The notes under the pieces are model-generated. The model did not search any database, was not told where the DNA came from, and saw nothing but the letters and a program-made list of their open reading frames with translations. Made by a program: the position numbers and the translations under genes. Positions 1-11,600 of a DNA stretch of 64,000 nt are shown here, piece by piece. Each line of letters opens with the position of its first letter. Positions within the stretch are counted from its first letter, which is position 1. Origin of the DNA: Rhyacophila brunnea (lineage: Eukaryota; Arthropoda; Insecta; Trichoptera; Rhyacophilidae); the NCBI GenBank assembly GCA_022495005.1, contig JAGYXB010001793.1, positions 496,001 to 560,000 on the forward strand, given 5' to 3'.

Positions 1-540
1 AGAGGCTTGTTATAATCCAAAGTTTTTTAAAAAAACTTCTGAGAAAAAATATATATACCTATAACCAATAGAAAAAATCTTTTTGAAAAAAGTTAGACAC
101 CCCGCAGGAATCGAACCTGCATCTCTTGGATATCGCGCCATTGCACATAGACGACTATGCTAAAGGCGTCATACTTAATTGCGACAAGTTTTAGCTAATG
201 GTTTTTAATACTCTTTGAAGCGCTTTCCAAATTGAGCTACTATTAGCGATCGGCTTTTCGTGTTTTAAATCAAAGTAGGTATTACTTCAATTATTAACCG
301 ACATCACGGATCACTCCAAGATTTTTTGTTGTAACTTACTTGAACTTGATAATAATTTTTAATTAACCATTTTTTTATTCAACGAATAATTCACAAGATT
401 TAAGAATGTAACATTCTAATTATTGAACATTATTCTAATGATCTAATTATTCAAGATGGTGTTCAATAATGAGAATGTTACATTCTTAAATCTCGTGAAA
501 TTAGTTGAATATAAAAATAGTTAACCAAAGTTTTTTGTAT
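1..540 (-). repeat. tRNA-bearing repeat copy plus inverted arms
   Basis: From about 65 to 427 this is an inverted copy of the repeat seen at 18845-19345: a degenerate B-box region (CAGGAATCGAACCTGC, 104-119) and the shared words ATTCAACGAATAATTC and AAGATTTAAGAATGTA. From about 376 to 512 the terminal segment occurs twice in opposite orientation around a 35-bp spacer, forming a potential hairpin. Positions 541-1127 show nothing I recognise. Confidence 0.6.
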
Positions 541-1127
541 GGAATTTGAATCGATTTGTCCTCGGGTTCTCAGAAATGTCTTATTCGTTATATGCTACCC
601 ATGCTTCCAACGACAGATCCTACATACCTTTGCGCATATTGAGTAATGGCTGTTATTGTACGCACAGTAATCCGAGTTCCCAACAGCCTACTGGATAAGA
701 GGGCCGACTAAAAAAGCCGTAGATTTCATAATCCACGTTCGATTTCAGATAGGGAAACACTTTTCTTGTAAAATATCATATGCATGTTGTTTTTTTGTAG
801 TTAAATATATTATTTATCTTATGTTCAGTAAATTGTATTAAATTTAATACAGCTCGCGAAATCCCGGTTGATAATCACTGTCCAAAATTGTCATAAACTC
901 GCTACCTTCTAACATCGTTATCTACGACTAAAAATCCATGCTGATATACTCATTTCATCAAAAATCACCTTATTTATAATTAATTAAGAATCCGATTGTA
1001 AAAATAAATAACCACAATCGTTTAACATATCCGTTTATCAATATTAAAAGAATTTCTAAAAGCTTCGGCGTTTATTTGGTGATAATTCATGATCATTTAT
1101 AATAACTAAACACATTTTATAAAATAA

Positions 1128-2980
1128 CTAGCTGACCCGGCAAACGTTGTTCTGCCATATAAATTATTTCTAGTGAATATTTTGGTTGTTAAATAAAAAA
1201 TCACGAATGTATCGTAAGTGTGTGGGGATGGGATCTATGACAGAAAGAGGAATAGAGCGCTGTAGACGATGACCGCCGATAAAAACAAAAAAACATCAAC
1301 CATTCATTTTCTCAATTCAAAATGAGTTTTGATGTTCATAATGAATGAATTACCTGTGACAGGATCTCTATTAATGTTTATGCAATATCCGTCTTGTCCC
1401 TTCCAGAAAATTAGCGGATATTGGAGAGCGTCGTATGAACGGTGTGTGTCAGCGATGAACTCCAGATTATTGTTTCTTCTTCGAATCACGATTTCTCGCG
1501 TTGATGTGCGGTCGCCAACCATGATTCCAGCAATGTCGTCAACAACAGGCACATTGAATCGACGCACGTGCTCTCCAGCTGGTGTTTTATCAGTATTGAT
1601 GACAATAGCGTGATTGTCACTTTGCAATTCGTGCATGTGTGCTTTGAAGAATTTCAATAATTCATTGTGCTCATTCAACAGGGCGTCCAGTTCGCCGACG
1701 ATGCGCCTGGCATTAGGCGAATTGAGGCTATTGTAGCCGCAACGTGCATCCACATGATTGATGTCACCGCCGCCCATGAAGTAGATTTGTAAAAATGTAT
1801 GTGGTTCGTTTGGCATTGGCAGCAATGAGCCTACTTTGTGGTATACTTGGCCTTTGATTTTGAACGTAGAATGGAATTGTTGACCATTTGCCGCAGTATT
1901 GTGAACTATTTCTGTTGCTCCGAACGAAGTCATTTGGAAGCATGAATTGAATGTGCGAATGGACTTCAGGAACAGGTTTGAATCTGGAACCATGCCGATG
2001 AGCAAGCCGTTCAATGGTTCTGGTGGTATCTCAATTAATTTATGGTAGTTGCACTTTTCCGAATGCGCAACACATCCCGGCTGACTCATGTTTGAATTTG
2101 AGCGCATGACAATGGGGACATTCTTTATCCATAGCACCAATCAGCACTTTCGGATGACCGGAATATTCAATATCTGGCTCGTACTCGAATGCGAGACGAA
2201 GGAACGAAGCGGATGTTAATGTTCGATGTACTTGTTGGCATTGTCGGTCATTTGCTCTGCGTATGTTAACTACGAACCGGCGCGCTTGGCTCCGTTCCAA
2301 TTGTCGTTGTTGATTTCGTTCAGCTCGTGCCTCTTGTGATTAAGATGCACGCAATTGTGACATGCTTACACGCACATTTTTGTTATCTTGTTGGATTTGT
2401 TCGTCTGTTCTTTCTGCTCTACTATTTCGCATGTTTGTTGCTTTATTCGTTCGACGGCCCAAATGGCCCCCCTTGCGTCTTGCTGGCATTGTGACTTTGA
2501 TACACGCATATAAAAATAGATACTTAAATTAAAATAAATCGTACAAAATTTTGCACGCACTGCGTTGTGATATGCCGAATGATATGTCAAAATGACGCGA
2601 CGCTTCTCTTGAATTCTTCTCGGACGTAGCGCCATCTGTCATTCAACAACATAAATAATTTAGTTCTGTTTGAAATACGAACGACGGTTAAATTTGTTCA
2701 TACAAAAATAATAAAATCGCGATTAAAAAATGGGAGGGTGGGGGTAGGAGAATGAAAATTTGGGGTTATAAGTATTTTTTTATGCCAAATATTGTCAAAA
2801 AAATAAAAGAAAATTTTTCTGGATAGAGATACCCTAATCACCTAGCGGTATGAAATATACTTGTTGACCTATTCTCATACCTACCAAATATACATAAAAA
2901 AAATCATAAAAATCGGTCAAGCCATTTCGGAGGAGTTCGACCACAAACATCGTGACACGAGATTTTTATATATATAGAGA
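1128..2980 (-). mobile_element. Helitron copy 1, internally deleted, with helicase-like N-domain fragment
   Basis: Rolling-circle transposon on the minus strand. The 5' end begins TCTCTATATATATAAAAATC (from 2980) preceded by A; the 3' end is CTAG (1131-1128) followed by T, so it sits between A and T as Helitrons do. The minus ORF 2140-1304 carries a piece of the Helitron helicase-like N-terminal domain (PMPNEPHTFLQIYFMGGGDI, NARRIVGELDALLNEHNELL). Rep catalytic motifs and helicase are absent at 1.85 kb, so it is non-autonomous. The same structure recurs at 44331-46191. Confidence 0.88.
1304..2140 (-). pseudogene. Helitron helicase-like N-domain remnant
   Basis: Open reading frame of about 278 codons encoding part of a Helitron helicase-like domain. 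The first 30 or so residues look out of frame compared with copy 2, whose C-P-H-C-H / C-C motif region reads on in a different frame here (near 2040), so a small indel breaks the 5' part. No Rep HUH motif or P-loop helicase is present. Confidence 0.75.
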
Positions 2981-5900
2981 TTTGCGGTCGTTATTATAAA
3001 TATACATTCCTTTAAAGAGCTACGGTTACTCTGAGTTAAAAATTTATTTATTTTATGACTTTATAAAGTTAGTTATAAGGCCATATTATAGAATGTGATG
3101 CCATAAAAGAAGGTTATGTTATAGATGTACTTAATAGTGTAGAAAATGATTACAACTGGAAATGAGGCTTTTAAGCATGTCAGTGAGTACTTGGAAAACG
3201 GTACGATTTATTTTCCATGAAATGATAAGTAGAGTTTTAGTACTTTCTTCCAAGATGAGCAAGAAGAGACAGCGTGGTCAGATAATGAGGGAAATAACGT
3301 GCAGATCTTTTTAATAAACGATGCTATTAACTCCCAGAAATAGCTTCGTACTCCAAATAATATAAAGTTCTTATATGAACATCCAAAGATTATTCTTCCT
3401 TTAGTCGTTTTCCGTCAGGTTTCTGGATGCTACATTATTCTCTAATACATTTTCAAATAGACTATCGTTTATTTTCTTAGCCTGCATATTCCTGAATAAA
3501 ACAGATTTCAATTTTAATATTTTTTTAGTAAATTTGTGTAATGATTTTCTTTTACACATCAATGGTTTCTATTACTATCTAAAATAGTTCTCTACAATCG
3601 TCTCTTATATGTATAGACAGTGGATACATTAAAGAGTTTGAAAAGCATTTTCCATTCTGACCAGTCATCAGAGTTATGGTCTCCCAATCGCGCGTCCTTT
3701 AGAGTTTCTCGGCGTGATGCGCTTTGATGACGTAGTTCATTCATATTATATTTCCTGACCATCGGAGTCTTCGATTATTTATATATTTTACAATATCCAA
3801 ATGTAACCGGCACACCAAAGGTATCTATTATCGCCTAACTAGGGTATATGTCAACTCCGTAACATTTTGTCGGTATTTCGAAGCATTTGTACGACCTTAT
3901 TTTCAGCCCATGAGCTTAGAAAATAATTTATGCTGGTCATCGTTAGTCCTGTCGCACATACAAAATCGTCACGACCGCAATACGCCAAATTTATCGATGT
4001 AATTTTGTTGTCATTCATAAAATTTAATGTACATAGCGTGGGTGCCATAGTAAAAAAACACTTGCTTGTCGCATGTAACAAATTTCACTTGACATGGGTG
4101 GCAGGTAGAATAGCAAAATGTTACATCGGCGCATGTGCAGATGCTACTTTTTTATTCGTTTCAGTTAGTTGCGTGAGGCCACTGTCTTGGCATGGTCTCG
4201 CCTGTGCGCGTAGAGGAGAAGCGCAACATTGATGGAGGTTTTTATTTATGACCATATCCCAGTTGAGATGATTTTGTATGTGCGACCGGGCTTAGTCTTG
4301 TATATTTTAAAGATGTAAACGCAAGGTGAGCATTGTAAATTTAAAGTATTGGTGCCATAATGGTTTAGTTATATTATGTCATATTATACTGAAAGGTTAT
4401 TAATATAAAGAATGATATAAGTAACTAAACACTATTTTATTAATTCTAAGGTTCACTATGAATAGGTCACGCAAATCACCACAATTCTCGGTCAAAGACG
4501 ATACCTAATAATATGATATATAGATAGGTATATGAATACGATACCTAAATATATGCCACAGTGCTTACGTATTTTAATAAATTTTGTATTAGGTTAGGAT
4601 GGATACACGGGATTGAAATAAATATTGAAAACAATAAGATATTATGGATGTTTACCAGCCAGCCGTATTGGAAATCGCGACTCACTGATCAGAAGCGCAA
4701 TGCACTTACCACTGATTCATGGAATGTTTTATCATATAACATAGCCAATATTTACTATTTAAATAAAAATATTTCCAATGGAATGCATCTAGCTTTCGGT
4801 AACAATGATAGTTAAATGATGTTGTTTTCAGACCACGGTAAAACCAAATCAATAAAAAATATTTTAGTAAATAGACTGTAGACATTATAATCAATTTATA
4901 TTTACTCCAACAATGACAGAATTTCATCTGAAAAAATTTAGTTTTATCTTCAATTTATTATTGGATAGGTACCTACATATTTTTTAACAGTCGGTAAAAG
5001 TTAGAGTACACCTGATTTCAAGTGCATGATATAAATTATGGAGTCAGCGTTAAGAGTAAGTAGCGAGGGTTGCAGGCAAGTGAAGTGGAGTATCAGTGAG
5101 TAGTTATTCGTTCTAGGATCGAGGACACACTCAAATGTTCGGTTCCACATCTCATTTCTTTGCGACCGAGCCAAATGACAGCGATTCTTTATGACCTTTC
5201 TTCTAGTCTATGTAGTCTATTAAACCAAAGTAAAGTTAAAAATACAAATTTAATTATTATGCTTATTGTATATGCCTAGTAAAAATTCTGAAAAAAATAA
5301 TTTGAACTAACACAAATATGAGGATTTTTTTTCCAACACTTATAGAACTTTTTTGTAACAATCTCCCACAATACGCTAATTTTACACTAATTATGAATGA
5401 TTTTTAATGACGATGTCATTCTGTTTCCTCAGCAAAGCAGTTTCACAGTGTTATTGTTTTTGGAACCCCTCTTGTGTATATCTGATAGGTACTAAGGTAA
5501 TCAGATGTCATGATTTTTGACAGTGGTGGAATGAGTGATCACTTTATATTCACTCTAGGAGGTACGCAGAGAGGCTGAGTATGATCGAGTAGAGAGAGAG
5601 CTCGGGATTGAGAACCTGGAGGATGGAGGACGATATTCCAATCGTCATAGTTGTATATAGCTTTAATTTTGTATTTCTATGATGAATAATATCTGTTGGA
5701 GGAGGTTAACGATGAGTAATCTAAAAATAATGTATACACGTATGACACTAAATATATATTTTAATTTATAATGATTTCAAGTAAGTATAATATTATAATT
5801 TAATCGTTATTTGAAATAATTACAGCAAAGCTTCAAACAAAACGTTTTCAGTACACGAGTAGGATGTATCAATTGTTGTATACATAAAATTTTCATTTAT

Positions 5901-6283
5901 AAATATACAGTTACGTTTTTCTGGTATATAACGAGTTTCTACCTTGACTAATCGCTTAGTACAAATTATATTATGATAATATCACTATGTTTGCTTCCAA
6001 TTTAAAATCATGAGAAGGCTTGAATGATCACGAGATTTCATTGCAGTTAGATAGATGTCACTGCATATTTTAAATAAAAAAAATGATGAATATTAATAAT
6101 TTAATATGTATGACTAATTAAATTTTAATCTTTACTAGTCAAGGTAAACGTAAAATTAAGAAAATGATTAGCTATTGAGTTTTTACCAAGGTATTTTTAA
6201 GGTCTTTAATATTCGCTTAGAAAAGAGTAGAAGATAGGCGGTATTTTGTGGACATTCTCGAGCATAAGCTCGGACTATAATGT
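2981..6283. other. AT-rich intergenic stretch, nothing recognised
   Basis: About 3.3 kb past the 3' end of the receptor gene. Only short open frames with no family motifs. Composition rises slightly in GC at 3650-3740 and 4080-4240, but I see no splice-consistent exons or RNA gene there. Confidence 0.4.
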
Positions 6284-6291
6284 GTAGGTAC

Positions 6292-6860
6292 CAGTAGCGA
6301 AGAGTAGAGGTAGGCTGTTAAGATCCGAAATAAATAGTGCACATTAAATTTTATTAATCATACGTATTTGTTTTTGTTGAACTAAGACTACAATTTACAA
6401 ATGGCGTTGGTTAATTTTTAGATATTAATTAAGCCCTGCCTAAACCAAACCATAATAGTTTTGGTATATTTTGGGAGATACGATAAAATTGTGCATACTT
6501 TTTCATTCATACTTATTAGTTTTCGTTTTCATTAAGAATACGTCATATTACACATAAATTATTGGCACAAACCAAACTATGATAGATAAAAAATATTATT
6601 ATATCTATAAAATATGCAAAGTTATGTATGATATAATTGCATAATTTTAGATATTTTATAGAGAGACGAGTATTTTTTTACTATTATCTAAGTATAAGTA
6701 TGGCTTGGTTTTGCATGGTTTAATTGAATTTTAAAAACTAACCAACACCATCTGTAAAATGTAGTCTTATTTCAATGAAAAAAAATACGTATGACTGATA
6801 AAGTTTGGTGTGCACTATTTATGTCGGATCTTAACAGCCTACCTTCACCCTTCGCCACTG
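6292..6860. mobile_element. hAT-type MITE with long inverted repeats and 8-bp target duplication
   Basis: Begins CAGTAGCGAAGAG and ends CTTCGCCACTG, flanked on both sides by the perfect 8-bp repeat GTAGGTAC (6284-6291 and 6861-6868), the size made by hAT transposases. The inverted repeats extend about 150 bp inward with scattered changes (e.g. GGCTGTTAAGATCCGA on both arms). No coding capacity. A related, disrupted copy lies at about 57590-59290. Confidence 0.85.
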
Positions 6861-7784
6861 GTAGGTACCTAGTACCTATGTTCGTTTTTCTGCTGCCAAA
6901 CTTTGTCATATTTAAGTGAGATTTGGGATCATCCGACTATCCACTAAAATTAAATTTAATGCTTTACATGTTACGCGTATTATACGGAGTATTAAATAAT
7001 TAACTCTCGAATGTAGGCAACGATTTTCTATCTATTTCGAGAAGAAATTAGCGGAGTACTTCCAAAAAGTTTCCTATGTAATCGCAGTATTCAAAACAGG
7101 CGGCATTAGATTAAACTGAAGTAAAACTCAAAGTGTTAGGGCATTAAAGATTTATGTAGTGGGTAGGTAGGAGGGTGATATTATGACTGTTGGTGGGGGT
7201 CGGGAGCATTTTCTAGAGCCGTGTTCACAGTTCACGCGCCACTGAATGTCCTATCCTCGCGAGACGTTTCAATTATTTATTACGCTTTGATAAAACGGAA
7301 TGTTCTTTTCTATTATTTTCTCAAATAACTTTTAAAATTACTTATCGCACATTCAAAGGGTAAGAAATCTTATGGCACACAATGTTTGTAATATATATTA
7401 TTATTACGTTACATCGCAGAACCAAACATGGAGCATATTTGGGCTCCTGAATAGTATCTTACAAAGTGATCTCTCTTTGTGTCTTAAGCGTAAAGTATTC
7501 AATCAATATGTGGTAGAGTATAGGTACCATTTATATCTTTGCACTTTTTTGCACTTTTACTACACTGATACGCCTCTTTGCCTGATTACCTCGCATAAAA
7601 TTAAATCAAATGATATTCACTTATATTAATACACGTTGTCATAAATAGATAATATGTAAAAGAAATAAATTAGAATCTATTACATCATTATCATCCTAGA
7701 GCCGGAATGCAAAGTTATGAAGCGTATACTCTACCAGTGCTCAGGTATTCATGTGGAACATGACCCTTTAACGTAAGAGAGTTC

Positions 7785-8098
7785 TAAAAAATACGAGCAG
7801 CTCAACATGGCATTGGAAAGGGCATGTTGGGCATAACGCGGAAAGACCACACAATACCAATGGACAAGGAGGCAGAGAATAGTACGTCGCCAAGCAGATG
7901 AAATCGCAATGGGCTGGCATGTCGCTCGATGAGAGGATAACAAAGAGAATGCCTTAACCCCCCGCTGCATAGACGAATTTATAAAGTTTATTTGTTGTAC
8001 GTGGCAGCGAAGAACTAGATACCGAGAAGAGTGAAATCAGCTAAGGGAGGATTTGATCCAGCAGTGGACCAACCCAGACTGATGATGATGACAATGAT
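7785..8098 (+). pseudogene. RTE-type LINE 3' end remnant
   Basis: Broken frames spell the C-terminal tail of RTE-clade reverse transcriptases (an M-E-R-A-M-L-G-like start, then W-Q-R-R-T-R-Y, L-x-E-D-L-I-Q-Q-W) and it ends in a TGATGATGATGACAATGAT tail, the usual RTE 3' microsatellite. Several stops and shifts. Antisense to the receptor gene and just outside its last exon. Confidence 0.7.
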
Positions 8099-8452
8099 TC
8101 TCCGCGTAATGTTTCCCAATAATTATCGCAACTATTTTAAATGCAGAGTGCTGGGTCCTGAGGGTCTTATATAAATGAGCATCAGTGTCTATGATTGTAT
8201 AATATAATTATTATACTAAGTAAAGGCTTCATAGAAGGAAAAAAAATACTTTTAATGTTAAATATATGTAATTGAAATTATGTAAATATTGTAAATAATA
8301 TTAATGACGAAATAAATATTAAACTTTATGCCATAGAATAATAATTATTAAACTGGATACAAAATAAACCATTGTATTATATTGAGAATGATCTAAGGAA
8401 TGCAAATGGCAATCAAATGAATTTTATAGGAAATATAGTATTGCATAATATT

Positions 8453-8608
8453 TTAATAAACTGTTTGCAGATCCTTCATTGGAGTATCATCCTGGTGGTT
8501 TTGGGAGTGTGATGGAGTGGAAGCTGCATTTTTGTAAACTGGTCTCGTATTAACACATATGTTGATAGCCATACTCCACTCCTTATGAAATGCGCTCTTT
8601 ACTGTTAT
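8453..8608 (-). CDS. receptor exon 14: cytoplasmic tail and stop
   Basis: Phase 0, 51 codons plus TAA (8455-8453), acceptor TTTCAG. Encodes KSAFHKEWSMAINICVNTRP, matching the juxtamembrane L-x-x-E-L-x-x-A-x-x-C-x-x-T-R-P pattern of kainate receptor tails, then a Ser/Asn/His-rich end. An ATTAAA word on the minus strand (8256-8251), about 200 nt past the stop, is a possible polyadenylation signal. The exon sits 6.4 kb beyond exon 13. Confidence 0.85.
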   Translation of the reverse strand: MTVKSAFHKEWSMAINICVNTRPVYKNAASTPSHSQNHQDDTPMKDLQTVY

Positions 8609-11600
8609 CTGAAACACAGAATAGTATATGTTTCTGAGTTCCCTGAGCATAAAGTAATATATTAATATTAATACTTACTTACTTAGGGTATGAGCATACG
8701 ATTAATATTGAATTAAAATTAATATTAATTTTTGAGAGAGTGTCTATTATTGCGAAGGATGAAACGAGGACAGCGGACGAGAAACGAGGCCGGAAAAGAT
8801 TCTCTTTCTAATTTTTGTATCAATGTAATAAAGAGAATTGAATATTGAATGACGACAAATAAAAAAACAAGTTAGTTTAAATCTAGCAGTTACAGTTGGA
8901 TAATCTAGGATAAGTGTATTAGATTCATAATCTTGACTCTACAGCTGAATGATACTCGTAATATGCTCGGAAGTTTATTATTTACGTTAGGTATATTTTT
9001 CATCTACGGGAAAACTATTTGTCAGAATAACCACCGCCTGGCGCTACAATTTTTTCAGAGCTTTTGCAAAGCGGACTCACAGGCTCTGGCAGAATAATTT
9101 TGATATCTGTTATGCCTGATGATGGTGGGGGGGTTAACCGGTAGACAGATGATTACCACTAAGGAATTTTTCTCAACTGGTACATTATCATAAAATTATA
9201 TGACGTGTAAAAAAAATCACATCGACATTTTCGACGAGTTGCAGTCGTGACGAGTTTAGATGTGTGAATCGGATAACAAAAACAGAAGACAGATAACAAT
9301 TCATGCATTTTATATGTACCTACCTCCTTATTATTTTATTTTCGATTTATTATTCACTTGACTACTGTATAGAGATGAACTAAATTTTAGGGAAAAATAT
9401 TCATTGTTTAGTTTTATGTAGAATTCTCTTAATTTGGCTAGCCATTTAATTTGGCCACAATAACTTAGTTATGATGTGTCCCAATTAAGCGAAATCGACT
9501 GTTTCAGTAAAATAAAAACGTTTCCTTAATAATTTGTTACAAAAGACTAAATTCCATTTTGACTGAAGATAATCGCGATGTGGGCTATATTAGAAACTGA
9601 CGTTACCTCAATAACTTCCAAAAAGGTACCTAATGCGAATGCTGTATAACACTTCATGTAATATTTATATCGTCACCTCAATACTGCAACTAGATAACTC
9701 TGATTTGGTCATGGTTGGAAAAATGAAATTCTTTATTTGATTGACATAAAACCTAGGCCATAATTATTATTTAAGATACAAATGGAAAATTGTGCTTGTC
9801 TAATTGGGAACAATTAAATAATGTTCAATTGTATGAAAAAATATTGTAGATATAAGTATTATTTTATTTATTTAATGCGTTTATGGTTTTAAAGTTATCA
9901 TATATTTTCAAACACAAACTTAATACAGTTCCCATTAACTTCTGACTTACACAGTTTTATCATTTTGTAGAGAGGAAAATTTAGAAACATATTCAATAGG
10001 TATCTCAAAAACAGTGAAAATCGAGTTATCTAGTTGTAGTATTGAGGTGACGATATATTATATAAGTATAGAAATTGTAAGATTAGTTTGAAAAATAATT
10101 AAAATCATTAAATAATTGGTGTCATTGAAAATAGTTGATAATGTGATATTTGAGAAAATAACATTAGTAGACAGATAACTGTTCATCTCTACAGAGAATT
10201 GTGTACAAAATTCAAATGTTCAGATATTATTCTGATTCCATGTTTCAAATTAACTCATCTAAAGAGTTTACAAACTTTATCTTCCAATTCCACTATTCAA
10301 CAGCCATCATAGAATAATGATAACATAGCTATTAGGAGGAGAAACACAGCCGAGAAAAACAGAAACGTTTATAAATAAATCATTCACGGTTAGAACTATC
10401 TTGTATCAGAGAAAACTTGATTAACCTTATAATACTTATTGTAGTAATACTGATAGCCTATCCACCAATACCTGGATAGAAGTGAGATTTTTAATTGATA
10501 GAATCTGCCTTCATATTTATATGTTTTTGTTAACTCTACTGCTTTTAAGTTATCGATAGCTGTTTTAAGTTATACACGTATCAACAGGGTAATCCAATTA
10601 GAACTAATGTTTAATATCTAAATGGTGAACGTCACTTGGTATGTTGTAAAATAGATTATTATAATATTATCGTTTGATAGAATTGATATATTTTATGTCA
10701 TATATGCTATCAGGCATTTTATGACTTAAATTTATCATGAAGTAATTTATTTTTAAAAATATCTCATTATGTAGAACCAAAATTATCAAGCTGAAAATTG
10801 ACAATATTTTAATAATCATTGCGATTTTTTAGATTTAATAAACGTGATGTATGTATAATGGGAAGTTATTTTATGGTATCTACAATTAAATACATATTAT
10901 CGGACATACATAACTTGAAAAATTCTCAGATATACTCGTATTATACACACTAGAAAAAATCATATTTGAAAAAAATACAAAGCTCGACGGTATTTTTTCA
11001 AATATGTTTTTTTCTAGTGGGTATATCTGAGATATTTTCAAGTTATGTACTATGTTCAATGTATGGAATGTTACATTCTCAAAATCCTGTGAATTATTCG
11101 TTGAATATAAGAAATAGTTTGTTACATATTACTATTGGGTTTTTAGAAGAAAATATTAGATCAGATAAAGCTCCACACATAATTAAATTGAACATTCAAA
11201 TTAAAAATTCAAATTCAAATTAAAAGTTATTGTTTGATGGAGTAACTAGATTGATCTATTAGGTATTTCCGACTAAATTCTTCAAGAAGTACTTCAATTC
11301 GTTGGTCATATTTTCTGCAGGAACGCCGATAGTTAATATTATATGGATATATCGTTTGTTATTGACGAAACTGGACACTTCTTGGACACAGAAGGGCCTC
11401 AACTTGCTGGAGTGACAAATTATTAAAGACTATCACGAGTTTACCCTTTCCAGTGACTCTCGAGGCGATCGAGCCGTTCCAATAATTACTTATTAGAGAT
11501 AACAGACTTCGTCGATGAAGACAAATTGTCTGCTTACATTTTGTCTACGTGAGATGCATCTACATTTTTATGGCTGCATCATTGACTTATTGTTGTGCAA

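Noticed and set aside
1304..2140. Host protein-coding gene
   Set aside because: The sequence is duplicated at 44640-45362 within identical Helitron termini.
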